Shown: positions 47,128 through 60,219 of the stretch, piece by piece
Layout: each line of letters begins with the position of its first letter
Position numbering within the stretch: the stretch's first letter is position 1
Source of the DNA: Lichenostomus cassidix
Lineage: Eukaryota; Chordata; Aves; Passeriformes; Meliphagidae
Reading direction: 5' to 3'
Assembly: GCA_008360975.2 (NCBI GenBank)
Contig: CM039182.1
Location: 145,766,656 to 145,830,655, forward strand
Length of the DNA: 64,000 nucleotides
Program-made: the position numbers and the translations under genes
The notes under the pieces: model-generated
What the model saw: only the letters and a program-made list of their open reading frames with translations
Told to the model about the DNA's origin: nothing
Databases searched by the model: none

Positions 47128-47362
47128 TTGGTCAGTTTGGGTCAGCTGTCCTGGCCATGCTCCCTCTCAGCTTCTTGTGCATCTGCCCACTGGCTGAGTG
47201 AGAGGCTGAAAAGTCCTTGATTTAGTGTAGCTCCCTGTGGCAACATCCAAAATATAAGTGTGTTATCAATGCTTTTCTCATACTAAATCCAAAACACAGA
47301 GCTGTACCAGCAGTTAAGAAGAAATCTAACTCTCATCCTAGGTGAAACCAGGACAATACTGA
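47128..47362 (-). mobile_element. ERVL-type LTR fragment (U3 region), minus orientation
   Basis: The plus strand reads 'tttggtcagtttgggtcagc', 'tgtcctggccatgctccctc', 'tcagcttcttgtgcatctgc', 'gtgtgttatcaatgcttttc', 'aaatccaaaacacagagctg', and 'gaaaccaggacaatac'. This is the reverse complement of the 5' half of a common passerine ERVL LTR that starts 'tgtgctggttttggctgg'. It is a different family from the LTR at 29471-30292. Confidence 0.75.
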
Positions 47363-49454
47363 AAATCACTGAGTGGTTATTCAGCATTAAGAATGAATCA
47401 CTTGAACTTAGTGTGAAATTAAATCAGGCTTCTTTTCCTGAAATAAAATATATGTAATCTATTTTCCTTCCTGAAAATTCCATTTCCCAAAGTTTTATTA
47501 ATTAACTAGTGTTGATTTTGTTTATTAAATATAAAGCCCCTTTGTTCAAACATCTTCTGGACTTGCAAGAGTTTTCAAGCCATATGTGGTTCAGTTAGAG
47601 GGCAGGTATGTCATGATTAAAATGTCTCAACTGTTTTTAGAAAACTCCTGTTTGACAATGGCAGCAAGGTAACTGCTTATCATTTCAGATTCTCCTGAAA
47701 GTCAGGGAAACATCTTTTTAATCTTGCATGTAAATCCACAACTCCACCAGTTGGTGTTTCTACATGTGGGGCTATCATGGAACCGTGAAAGGTAGTTACA
47801 ACAAAGGAATAACTACAGGGAAGCTTTTGCAACACAGCTGGAAAGCAGAAAATTTCTGATTTATTATTTGAATCAGATCTGAAATCAGCTGATTATCATT
47901 TATTAGTTCCAGAACTATAAGGAGCTAAGGATAAGTCTTATCTGACCCATACAGACATCTGTAATGTAGACACCTCAGCAGCTACCTGGGTACCACATGT
48001 GGATCCAGCTTCACCAGACAGTGGAGAAAAATGGACATTTTAGGGAGCAAGCCAACTACCCTGCTCTAGCCTTTCATTACACAGTGAAATAGAACAAACA
48101 TTTGAAGTGCCAATTCTTCCTTCACTATATTTTGAATTTAGATAGTGAGCTTAGAAACACATCTCTACCCAGTCAATTCTTGCAGCTGATTCCCCCTCAG
48201 TGGGTAGAATTTATCCCATCAGTCAAGGTCTTATTTTCAGATAGGTTTTGTCACAATTTGGCAGAACTATGCTCTCTCATTCTCACAGAGAGGGACAAAT
48301 GTTGGCTTTTCATAGGATCCTAATGTTTTTCCTTTCAATTCAAGAAAGAATGAATCCCACACCTGGTATTGATTTAAAAACTATGCAGGATCATCTGACA
48401 TTTGTATCTAAACTCTGAGTTTGGACATGAAATGCAAAGAAAATTTTAAGAAGATGGATCTAACCAAAGAAAATATCCTATTGAACTGTATTAACCAAAA
48501 TAATTTGAATATAGATTTTACTTTGGTCTTTATTATAATAGTTGATATCATTCAACTGATGTAAATTAGGATTAACATAACTTTACAGAAATTGACAGTT
48601 ACATTGATTTACACTGACTGTTACATCACAGAAAGTATACAAAATAGACAAATCAGTGGAGATTTAAAATGGGTTGTATAGTTAATTTTTTCCCTCTGTC
48701 AAAAAGCCTGTGAATATTTTTATCACGCTAATCAAAGCCTGAAAATTATCACCTGTTTATTTCATTTATCTGTCCCTTGAGTTAAAACTCTTCTGTCTTT
48801 CTCTGGATAGATCTTAATTAATTCAAGACATGTAAATGAGGTTTACAGGCTTGGAGTTTCATTGCTCTTCTTTTCTAGTCAATAGAGACAGATCTTGCGA
48901 TGCAAATAAAATATTAAGTTTATTTGATTTTTGGAAACTTCTTTTCTTATAATGACGGGAAAACAAATACACCAACTAAGATTCTAATTTTGCTTTTTTG
49001 TCAGTTGAGTCCAGTCCAGAGGTACCAAACTCAGCCTTTTTTCTGCCATAACAGCACCTTCATTTGAGGGCTCAAAATATCCCTGCATTGGTATAAACAC
49101 TTTAACAGCACAGAGCAGAATGAACTTTGCCTGCTCACTGATGCTCCACTTGAACCACCACTTTTAAAAGCTGTTTTTACATCTGATGTAGCTCCGTTTT
49201 AAGGCAGAGATTGGTAGGATTTTTTTCCATTTGTTTTCCACTGACTCAGTTTACCTTCTCACTGAAAAAGTTGAGTACTAACATTTCTCTTTTACATAAA
49301 AGATAAATTCTAGAATTCGCTAATCCTTGCAGTTGTGTTTAGAGGCCATCTGGTGGAAGATGTTTCTTATGGAAGAACAAAGTATTTCATATTTTGTGCT
49401 CGTTCTTCTATTGTGAGGGACAAAATATTTTACATAATTAATTCTATTTATAAT

Positions 49455-49555
49455 TATAAATAAATAAATAAGTGTGTGTGTGTGTGTGTGTATATATATA
49501 CACATACACACACACATATATATGTATATATATATACATATATATATATAATATC
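49455..49555. repeat. compound (TAAA)n(TG)n(TA)n(CA)n microsatellite, palindromic
   Basis: About 14 bases of TAAA units lead into nine GT units (49472-49490), a TATATATA core, then CACATACACACACACA, followed by further TA/TG alternation to 49552. The TG arm, TA core and CA arm form an inverted repeat able to fold as a hairpin or cruciform. Confidence 0.95.
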
Positions 49556-50555
49556 TAGATTTAAGTCTCAGTCACTGAAATGTAAAGTATCCTTTCACTT
49601 CAGTTCCATGGAAGTCAAAGGAGTTCCCTTTAGGAGTGGAGCAAAGGAAAAAAGCACTTTGAAATAGTCACCCATTATATCTTTTCTTTTGCAAATAAAT
49701 GTAAAAAAAAATAATTAAAAAGGATGAAGAAAGTGGTCAGGAAGTAATTAATTATCACTATGAAGCTCAGACTTTTATTCAATTGTGCACAATTCACGAT
49801 AACAAAATTATAATATCGTTCCACTTTGTAACTCCTTAACCACACTTATTCAACAAAAATGCAAAGATCAGGAAAAGCAGTGAAGAATAGGGCAGTGCAA
49901 TTAGTGAAATGGCATCAGAGCAGTATGAGAAAAAGTTATATCAATGGTCACTGTATCACAGAAGCACAGAAGCAAAGACGTTTGATTCTAAAATGGTCAT
50001 CTCATTAATCTGAAATGTTGAAGAAAGAGCCACACATCTTTTATATGCATCTTTGTTTGATTTATTCTTAGTAATTATTTTTATGGATATTCTCTTCCAG
50101 AGACTTTGACTGTTTCTGATGCTAGAAAATTTCGTTTTCTTATTTGTTTAAGCAAGCATCCCTGATCTTAAATTACACAGTTGCTTTCACCTTAGTGACT
50201 GTTTCTTTTTCTATTTCCACAAGCTACAGGCAAAAATTAATTACGACTTATAAAAAATATTTTTATAAATAAAAATATTCACCTAATCCTTGTCCACAGC
50301 AGGAGGATTGGAACTACATACTTAGGGAATGAGGGGCTGCGCCATTGGGAGCATTATTCTTCTGCCTTCCAGGTGGGTACATGTGTTTTCCTGAGATTTT
50401 TGTATTTTTTGCTCAGTCACTGTTCAATAGAAATCTTAATTCCTTGACTTGGGTGAATGCTTTAAACTTTGTGGGTCTCTTGATTTGGGGTGGGGTTTGG
50501 GGATTTTGGAGTGTCTTTGCTTGGGTTTGTGGATTATTTTTTTTTCCTTTCTCTA

Positions 50556-50716
50556 AAAAAAAAAAACAAAAACCAAACAAACCTAAAACAAAACAAAACA
50601 AAACCAAAAAGCAAACAAAGAAGCAAAAAAAAAAAAAAAACAACCAAAACCAACCAAACAAAACAAACAAACAAACAAACAAACAATCAAACCCCAAACA
50701 ACCAAAAAAACCAAGA
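50556..50716. repeat. A/C-rich low-complexity tract, (CAAA)n type
   Basis: About 160 bases consist of A runs and CAAA, CAAAA and CCAA units (for example aaacaaacaaacaaacaaac), almost without G or T. The open frames of 140 and 94 codons crossing it translate to Lys/Asn/Gln or Phe/Leu/Cys homopolymer and are not genes. Confidence 0.95.
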
Positions 50717-53700
50717 AAGGTAGGGAGAGTTTACATTACCATTAACTTCTGCCTTAGGTATTCATAAGAAGATAATCAATCCCTGGCTGGAAAAATTCCA
50801 AAATGAATGCATACATACGTACTTTCCAAATAGCATGTGTTGCAGATGGATGGAGAAACACTTTAAATCTCTTATTGATATGCCCAAAGTAGCACTGCAG
50901 AATTGTGGACACTGGCAGGTAACATCTCCTGCTGCTTGCCTTGGGCATATTGTGAGATTTCCCTCTGCATGGACCAAATTGTTTTCAACACTTTTTGCCA
51001 AAGTTTAATCTTCCTACACACTGTTAAAGAGCCAAGGGTTTGAGTCCTTCTGTAAGGAAAAAGGGTTATGCAGTTTATCAATGTAAACCCCAAATTCTTG
51101 CTTCTTTACTTATGCTAATAACAAAGGTTTCACTGATTTCTTTGGATATGAAATTAAGCCTTCACTGCCCTCAAGTAATGAAATCCATGTTTCCTTTGTC
51201 ATGAACATGTCTGATTGAATTAATTAGAGATTGCATTGAGATTTGATCTGGGTTCTCCTTCATGCTTTTAATTAATTATTTGTGATCCGACCCTCTTTTT
51301 TTTCTTGTTTTAGGGTATCTGAAATTGATTTTTGTTCAACTAATAACCATCAAAGTGTAAAATTCAGTTTGTCATATCACGTGTATTTCCTACATGCTGT
51401 TTTCAATATTCTGTCTTGTTGGATAATTTTTTTTTGTTTTTTCCTTGCATAGTTTTTTTATAGTATTTATATTCTTTAAACTGCAGATTATTTTCACAAT
51501 TTTTGCTAGATGTAGCTGTTTTACTTATTCATGATGTATTATTTAAGAGAAAACAGTGAAAAAGGAAATATTTGATTACTTTGCTATATATTTTTCTGTT
51601 TCCTGATGGGATGAATAAGAAAGTATTAGCAAGAAAATAAGTATAAGATGATGAAGAACTCACTCTCTGTTATGATATTTTAGATATATAATCACTTGTT
51701 CTAAATCTCTGCCATATTTCTGAGCGTCCTGAAACTTAACATGAGTACTCAGGAGATATTTGGGAAAAAAACATTTGTTGGTTTGGGATCTTTTGGATCC
51801 AGTTCTATTACAAAACAGATATCCCATTTTTGTGCAAATCACCTCATAAAACTCTAAATTGCATTAGTGAAGTTAACACAAAAAATAATTTGTTTTTTTA
51901 TTATGTACTAGTAGTTACTTTAAACAAGATGAAGTGGACTAAGAAGTTTTAATTTAGTTGTATTAAAAAAAAAAGTTTTTCCCTCCATGGCCATGAAGCT
52001 GCCAGGTATGGGTGGGAGACACTGCGGAAAATGCAACATCAGACAGATCATGATGGGTGAAATCATAATGAATGGGAAAAAGGACAGGGCTGAAATAGAA
52101 ATAATATTCATTACCCTGGTAATATGTTCTAAAATTGCTAAGTGCCAGACTGAACCTCATCTGCTGTGAAATATTCTAATGACCAATGAGTACATAAGTC
52201 TAAGTGAATTAGGAAGTCCACCTAAATCAAATAAATCTTATAACTTAGTACTCACAGATCATTATTAAACTTAATATGAAGGATAATAAGAGCTGCCCAG
52301 GGAAAATTTTATCACTGAAAATCCAAAGCCATAGGTAATTTGTAATTCCCTGTAATAATCAAAGACAAATTTTCTTTGAATTTCTAATAACTGCTTGAAG
52401 TTCTTTGTTGTTTGCCTTCGCTTATAATTTCCATTACATGCAATGAGAATACAGTGGTGGGACAATTACAGCATGCTCATGAACATGGATCATGTATTTT
52501 AGTGTTTGGTTAGAAACTATTTGCAATTAATAGAATTATTTGCAAGTATGCTTCAAAAATAAAGAAATTTTAAGAAAAAACCCCAACAAAATTGAAAAAT
52601 AACAGAATTTGATGTGGTTTTATATTTCAGCAGTCTTTTATTCCACAGGCATATCAAAAGCAAGTGTTGAAGATTCAAATTAACCTTAGAGCTTCCTTGT
52701 TCCTCCCTTTCATGTACAGACTTTAAAATGTTTTCAGTCTGGAAAGTAGCTGCTAATTCTAGATATAGCATTCCATATCCTTAAGCAGTTCATGTATTTA
52801 CATTAGCATGGACACCTATGCAATTTAATATTAATTGTATGTTTCATGGTAAGTTTCCATTCAGGTTGAGTTCTCAGTTTGACAAAAGTTATGCAGTTGT
52901 CTGATGATGATCTGTGCTGAAGATTGACACCAAATTGTGTCTCTCTGTTGAGATATTGATTAACAAAATCTCTGCCATTAAACAGGAATAACACAAACAC
53001 ACATATCCACACATCTGTACAAACAGAGAAGTCTTTTGTAGATGTAATAACATATGGTCTGTATTTCTTAGTTGGGATAGGAATGTTTTTTCATTAAAGG
53101 CAGTGTACCCTGGGTGTTCTGCTGTTGGCAGTCACCAGAGCACCTTGGTAGGACACCTTGAAGCAGTAAAAGAATTTGTCACTGACAGATGCCACTGTCA
53201 TCTGTATCAAATGCCTGGACTTTGCCTTCCTTTTTTTCTGATATATTACATTCTGAAAGTAATCTTTCCTCCATTTTCCACATCTCATTTCTCTTTCTTC
53301 TTTGCTTGAAAGACTGAAATTGCTCATTATCTGCTATAAATTGACATCAACGGAGTTATCTCAATTTATACCAGCTGGACCAAAGCAGTGAAAGGCTATA
53401 AAATGCTGTTCTGTTTTATTATAGAGTTGGCTTGGATTTAACCTATTATTGCATTTCACTGGCATGGTTTCTTTTTTTTTTCCCCTCCATCATCTTGGAA
53501 TAAAATTATTTAGTAAACAAACATATTAAAATCTAACAGTTTTCTTTAAGAACCCATATATTTACTGTACCAGCCAGACCAGATAAAGTGTGTTTGAAAA
53601 ACTGTTGAAGCAAAGAATGTCCAACGTTAAGTTATGTGATAGAATTTCACATGCAAACCCACAGAGGAGCAAGGAGAGTGAAGAGGATGCACATTAGTTC

Positions 53701-55264
53701 TAGAGCTCACTTATTATTGATATAACTCTTTACTTGAGGCATTTGGGCTCTTAACTGAGTCATAATGCTAGAAAGACCATGCAGTTTCTTAGAACTTTTA
53801 GCATAGAATTATCTTGGATTTCCTCTAGGTTTCCAGTAAGTTTGACTCAGACTGGTTTCTATTTCATTTAGATGTGTTTACCTATTTTTGTCTGTTTGCT
53901 TTTAAAGTCTCCAACCCTCACTTGATGAAGGTATTGCCATTCAGTTTGAATCAGGATCATAACTGATCTCCCTTGGAAAAGAACAAATCTGTCAGTGAAG
54001 AATGGGTGGGAACAGCATTTTCTAGTATTACAGATTATCCCCACAGCACTAAGCAATATCTCTCAATAATTTAGCTGGCATTTAACTATAACTATGTTAA
54101 ATGATAGAAGTAATTATAGTGCTTTCTTGATATCACAAATCTCTTGTGTGGAATATAGAAAGTCATTGAATGGTATAAAATACACAAAGGACTAACCAAA
54201 AGTTCTGAGTTGATTTAAATGCTGAATTGAAGTAAGAATATATTAAAAGAATCAGAGCAGTAGCTACTTTCTAAGTTCAATCAAGAAATGAGACTATAAA
54301 CTATGCAGATGCATAGAAGTATAGCAGGACAGTACATGAGGTGAATCAGTACTTTAGGTTAAACATGACAAAACTGCAGCAATGTATTTTGCTGATTTAT
54401 ACACTCCAGGAATCTGATATCTCTCTCTATATACATACATAGCCAATGCAATACAAACAGAACAAAGACCTATATTTTTTTAAGAGATATTCTTTATAAC
54501 AGTACTTAGACAAACAACAGGAATAATATAATCTACTAAAAATGTCTAATTTAAAAACTGTTATGTTTCCAGCTATGCTCCCCCGAAATGCATATCAATA
54601 TGAATTTATAATCTGACTCTGCACAAAGGAGAGGCTTGCACATATATTTAAAATTAAAGAAGATTCATTTAAAAAATCAATGTATTTTATTAATATTTTA
54701 TCCTGGCCTTTTGTTTATTGAGGAATAACATTTCAACAGTAATTCAGTGAAGTGGCCAGTGAAAGGACAGAACTGGAGCAATACCTGTAGATGGGTAGTG
54801 GCCAATAATACAGCTGTTACCTGAAACCTTGAACTCCAGGCTGTCCTTAGTTGTACAACAGTTTTGCCATGCAAAGGAATCTTGGATATATTGATAAATA
54901 GATATGTGTGTATAAACTCCTTCATAATTCTTGCAGAAAAGGAGTCTCAAATTTCCTATTAAATAGCTTTTATCCATCCCAATACTATTTCACATTTGCA
55001 TCCAGAATGACCAGATATTTTTTCCCATCAAAAATTAACCTGTTGATATGGATTTTGAGAACATGCTGGTAGTCTGAAGGTTTCAGGCAAATCCATTGTA
55101 CATTAGTCCCAAATAATTTGTTTCTCTTTATATACCAAAAATACTGTGTGTACCTGTGAGTTAATAACACACATAAACATTTTTAACATTTTTCATCTGT
55201 GCAGTTATTTATACTTTGAGAAGAAAAGATGATGAATGAAACTAATAAAATTTGCAATAATGAT

Positions 55265-55385
55265 TTCTTTTTCTGGCTCTTTTCTTTCTTCTTTCTTCTT
55301 ACTCATTCTCATTCTCATTCTCTCTTTATCTCTTTCTCCCCTCCCTTTATTCCTCCATTCCTTCCTCCATTCTTTCCCTTAGTTC
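55265..55385. repeat. polypyrimidine tract with short hexamer repeat
   Basis: About 120 bases are almost pure C/T on the plus strand and include three copies of 'ctcatt' in tandem and stretches such as 'ctctttctcccctccctttat'. Such tracts can adopt triplex (H-DNA) structure; no gene-linked role is evident. Confidence 0.9.
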
Positions 55386-56314
55386 TTTCTGAAATGCAAA
55401 ATAAATAAGAGAAAAATGAGAAAAGCGTGTGTGGTGCAGAAGAGACATGAAAATCACGGCAAGATAAATTTTATTTTCATATCAAACTCCAAATTTTCAC
55501 TTCTTTGCTTGCTTCAGCATGAAAAGTAAATCTCCTAAACTCTAAAATATTAAAATTTCATGTAAAACAGTAATCTTACCTTCAGTCATCTTTATTTATT
55601 AGCAAAATTAGTGTAATGATTATAGCTATGCAATATTTGAGCTGATATTTATATTACATTTTAATTCTACTCTTGAAGTTTCAGCTGTTGGATTTCTTTA
55701 ACCATAATGAATCTGAGTATTGATATTTCATAAATCAGATTTTTCTAATAATTCATCTGTGTAGGAGGGTGCTTAGATGGATCTTACTGTGATTGAAATA
55801 TTGGATTTGGGTTTACACTGTTGATTAGATGTCTAAAGACTACAGCTTTGTTCTCTTGCCCTATCCTGTATAGGTCTAATTGAGAAATTACAATAAAACC
55901 AAACCAGTAACACCAGCAGCTAATGGAAAGATTCACTTTTCCTTCACCTTCAAAGAAAGTTAAATTTATTGATCCAACTTACCCAACTTAACATAAAATC
56001 CAAAATATGGCTGCAGTTTTCATGTGAATCAGTTAACGATAAATAGTATTTTTCCCTCCTGAAAAGCAGAACCCTTAATGGATTGCACCAGCCATGTTAA
56101 TTTTGACCAAATTTCAGAATGCATTGTAGTTTTATGTCATGATGGTTCTTTTTTTTTGTCCATCTTCTGTATTTGCTCAACTGAGTTGCCTCTTTTAAGG
56201 TGGAAACAACTCAGGATACCTTTGATGACTCATTTGTCCTCTGATTTCTATTTCTCTCCATGTTTCTTTCATCCTTGATCTCAGGAGCAGCATCTACTCA
56301 AAATTTAATTCAGT

Positions 56315-56440
56315 CCCTTACTTCCCCTCTGCTCGGCAGTGGTGAGACCATACCTGGAGTTCCATGTCTTTTTGGTTTTTTTGCTATTTAGTGCAAGAGA
56401 GACACAGACAGAGCAGAGGAATTCCACAGAAAAGTGCTCC
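56315..56440 (+). mobile_element. diverged CR1 LINE fragment
   Basis: Sense CR1 text around 'cctctgctcggcagtggtga', 'gaccatacctggagttccat' and 'gtgcaagagagacacagaca' matches the segment just upstream of the CR1 3' UTR. It is interrupted by a T-rich stretch and fades after 56440. Confidence 0.65.
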
Positions 56441-57724
56441 TCTGGGTCTTCCTGAGCATTGTCCTGAAGGCAGCCTGCAGGGACATGATGTGTGACACTT
56501 CTGCTGGATCCCCTCTTAACTGGAGACACACAGCATGAATTTGCATCTACCTTTTAGTGGTTTTGCTTCAGGAAAGGAACTTGAGGGGAGCAAACCTTAT
56601 GCTCTTATGTAAAGAAAAATAACCCATGCACAGTGCTCTGTGTAAAAATAGTTTTGGGAGTGCTTACAGGAGTGGTTTTGCTCAAATTACATCTGGAGTG
56701 CTGGGTTTGACTCTGCTTTTATTATATAAAAGCTGGACTGGGCAGAACAGAGCAGAATATTATAGCATCATTTAGCTACCAATTATGCAAATATCTATGT
56801 TATCAGTTACTGTCAAATGCAGCTAATACAACTATTTGCTTAATACTCAGTTCACAAGAAAGTTAATGTGCCATTCAACTGAGTTTATTGATCTCAACAA
56901 TGATATTATGATGCTCTGGTGAGATTCAATTATTGCAAGAAAAGTGCAGGGGTAAGGGGATGGATACCAGAGGGGATACAATTTCTCAGCAAGTTTGAGG
57001 TGTGAGAGTGTCATATTTGGGATGAGAAACAAAAAGCTATTTGTGCTGATGCAGTAGAGACAAAATAGTGTAAACCAACAACCAGCAAGGAATTCAAGTT
57101 GCTGTTAAACCACAGTTTGGGCTCATTTCACAAAGTTTTCTAGAGCATTGGAATGTGCTCCCTCTTACTGTCACACACCCCAGTTAGCAAGGCACAGTGG
57201 TACAGCCTAACCTTCAAAGTGGTGTGCGGACTTAGCCACCTGATTTAAGCATTCAGAAATTGGCAGCTATTCCTAAACTTGCTGCCTCAGCTTCTTTCTA
57301 TAGTCAATGGAGAACAAGAAGTATTTCCTGAAAAAGATATTCCAGACAGACATCATGAATCACTTTCTGATGGAAGCTCTCATACCCTTTACAGATTATG
57401 TATAGAAACTAGATTAATAATTTCACCACCTAATTTAAAGATGGCTAAAATTAGACAAGATGAAATCCATGCATTTGAAATGTACCAGTCCTGGATAATT
57501 AACCGGAGTTAGAAAAGGACAGAAGTGGACATTAATTTGTCAGTTCTCAGCATATATTTGAATGGCTCTTATGCCATCATGTTTAAGGGTCAGAATATCT
57601 CACAGGAGAGGTAGCTTGTGTAGGAATTGGAATGCTATCTGGTGGCAGAGGAATGCAGAAGCTGACTGTATTATTGGCATTGTACAGTGATTTTTATCTG
57701 AAGGTCCAAAAGATCAAAAAGGTT

Positions 57725-57875
57725 GGACTTGGCTCTCTTTGCTGGCAACACTGCTTTTGCTGCAGCTCAGGACACATTTAGCTTTCTGGACTGAGAGTGC
57801 ACATTACCAGCTCATGTCCAGCCTCTCATCCTCTAGCACCCCCAAGTCCTTTTCAGCAGGGCTGCTCTCGATCAA
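57725..57875 (-). mobile_element. CR1 LINE segment, inverted 5' part
   Basis: The plus strand reads antisense CR1: 'tgctgcagctcaggacacat', 'ttagctttctggactgagag', 'tgcacattaccagctcatgt', 'ccagcctctcatcctctagc', 'acccccaagtccttttcagc', 'agggctgctctcgatc'. In the element this part lies upstream of the sense part that follows at 57885, so the two look like one insertion with its 5' end inverted. Confidence 0.82.
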
Positions 57876-57884
57876 ATTTGAGCA

Positions 57885-58315
57885 TGGAACACCATAAGGA
57901 TCAAAGGGATGGAGCAGGTTTCTACTAGAAAAGTCTAAGAGAAGTGAGATTTTTCAGTCTAGAAAAGAGTTCAGAGTGACTTGATTGGCATTTTTCCGTA
58001 CCCAAAGGGAGCCTAGGAGAAAGATGGAGAAAATCTATGTACAAGAATGTGTAATGACAGGACAAAGAAATATGGTTTCAAACTGACAGAGTATGTTTTA
58101 GAATAGCTGTTAGGAAGAAATTCTTTATTCAGAGGGTGGTGAAGCACTGGAACAGGTTCCCCAGAGAAGCAGTCCCTGACAATGTTCAGGCCAATTTGGA
58201 TGGACTTTGAGCAATCTGGTCTAGTGGAAGGTGTTGCTGCCCATGGCAGAGGGGTTGGAACAAGACGTTCATTAAGGTTTCTTCCAACCCAAACCATTCT
58301 GTGATGATTTTGTGA
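57885..58315 (+). mobile_element. CR1 LINE 3' part, sense orientation
   Basis: The sense CR1 runs from a 'gatcaaagggatggagcagg' start through 'attaggaa'-type text ('gttaggaagaaattctttat'), 'ggtgaagcactggaacaggt', 'tccccagagaagcagtccct', 'ggaaggtgttgctgcccatg', 'gcagaggggttggaacaaga', to 'ccaacccaaaccattctgtg'. It includes the 3' terminus. It adjoins the inverted piece at 57725-57875 with about 10 bases between. Confidence 0.92.
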
Positions 58316-59743
58316 TCTTGATATCTCAAGCTGAATGTATTCAGTAAATTATTCTCTTTTCTCTTCAGTAAACAGTTAAAAATAAGTAAATACAGATGCA
58401 GATTCTTTGGGATTGATGACAAGTTTGTATTACATCTTATGCTTTGTGCTGGATGCCAAATATCTTTCCACATGCTTGTTCATCTAGCTCAAAATCCAGA
58501 CAGACCTTTCTCTGGTTATTACAAGGCAAAGAACTTTCAATCCTCCACCTCTCATATTCATATCTCCCAGTTCGTTTCTCAGCACTTAAGAAATTATCTC
58601 AGTCATTTTTTCTTTCTTTGCTCTGTATGTTTGAATTACGTAAACATTTAGCATGAAATGATATGTCATAAACAATTCATCTCTACATCACATCTTGATC
58701 TTAATCTATTTTTCTCCTTGCTTTCCATGGGACATTTATTTTCTTGAAAATAAGTCAGCTATGCATTGGACATCTCTCAATGCTGCACAGACACACAGCA
58801 GAAGCCTAAAAACTATCACTTTCTTTTAACCTGTACATTTCTGTGCCATGTAGTCACTAGATCATTTGATGCATAGTAAGAATGAGAACTGATCTTTGTC
58901 ACAAATGTGTTGAACATTATAGTGAAAGATGAAGACTGTGAGGATACCTCTGAGTCAGTAAAATACATCAGAGTCCCTTGGTGGCTTGCAATATCAAACG
59001 ATCTAGCCCAGCCTTTTTTACTTATATTGAGATTTTCACATCTAAGCAGATCCATACTGCAGACAATTACCATCAGCAGATGGGAAGGGAGAAAGCAGAT
59101 GTGTGTAATCAGACTTTCTATTGTGTCTTTTGCTTTCTGTCTTATGTAGCTTCACAATCCATGTAACTCCTTGCAAAACTGACACCTTTTTACATACCAC
59201 AATTACTGTTCATCTTTCCAAGGTTATATTGACTTAAATTATTGACATCTTGGAGTTCTAGTTCAAGAATAGCAGCATCTGCATCCTCTGTTTCTAAACC
59301 CTTAACAGGCTGAACCTGTATCATAAACAAGAAAAAAGTACAATTCAAACACTGACTTATCATTAAAAAGTCTGTCAGTGCAGACTCATTCTGAAACATT
59401 GATTTCCTTCTGCCCCGCAAATCTGCCTTCTCTCAAACCCGAAGAGTATGGAAGAGCACAGCACAGAGACACCAGCTAAGGCCAGTAGCCAGTAGTGGGT
59501 ACTCTGAAAAGGTGTAAGAACAGGGCATACAGTAATATATTCTCACAATTATATTTCCAAGTTGCAGAACCCTTTGTCTTACTGACTTTCTCAGTGAAAG
59601 AATTTATGTAAATCTCTCTGTTTTATATCCTTTATGGGCTTTATCTCCAAGGCACTGTTATCATGGATGTTCAGAAAGAAGAACCAGTGGTGCTAAAAGA
59701 TGAATAGACAGGAAGGAGAAAGATGTCAAATACAAGTGAAGAA

Positions 59744-60218
59744 CTGCAGCCATAGGAAATGACAACCCTGGAGCAGTCTGTGAAGTACAGTCCCTTCTGG
59801 CACAAACCCTAAGCTAGAGAAGTGGAAAAGCATGAAGAAGGAGCAAAAGCTGAGATTAAATGGTATAAACTGTCTCTAACCCTTGTTCTCTTTCCCCCTG
59901 TGCTGCTTGGAGTGGAATAGGTAGATGAGTTGGGAGATAATTTGGTTGTGTGAAGAAGGGTAGAGTGAGGAGAAAGTGCTTTTAATTTTACTCTTGTTTC
60001 TCACTAACCTACTATGTTATTAATTGGGAAAAAAAATTAAATTCATCCTGTCATGTCAACTCCGGTTTTCCTGTGGCAGAAATTTGTGAGTGATTTCCCT
60101 GTCTTTATTTTTACCTATAAACTTTTTAATTGTATATTTTTGCCTCTTTCCTGCAAGCAGGTGTAGTGATACAAAGGCTTGGTGGGCACCTCTCTGACAG
60201 CCAAGGTAAACCCATCAC
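59744..60218 (+). mobile_element. ERVL-type LTR or 3' element end, plus orientation
   Basis: Motifs in order: 'gaactgcagccataggaaat', 'ccctggagcagtctgtgaag', 'gttctctttccccctgtgct', 'gggagataatttggttgtgt', 'ctttcttttttaatttta'-like text, 'cttgtttctcactaacctac', 'ttaattgggaaaaaaaatta', 'atttgtgagtgatttccctg', 'aggcttggtgggcacctctc', 'tgacagccaaggtaaaccca', ending tcaca near 60218. This parallels the LTR at 29471-30292 in opposite orientation. It is strongly diverged. Confidence 0.68.
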
Positions 60219-60219
60219 A

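Larger units (their letters stand above)
47365..56310. other. AT-rich gene-poor stretch apart from the simple repeats listed
   Basis: Apart from the palindromic microsatellite at 49.5 kb, the A/C-rich block at 50.6 kb and the pyrimidine tract at 55.3 kb, no coding or mobile sequence was recognised. Confidence 0.5.

Noticed and set aside
50345..50767. 140-codon plus frame and 94-codon minus frame
   Set aside because: The translation is dominated by Lys/Asn/Gln or Phe/Cys runs from the A/C-rich simple repeat.
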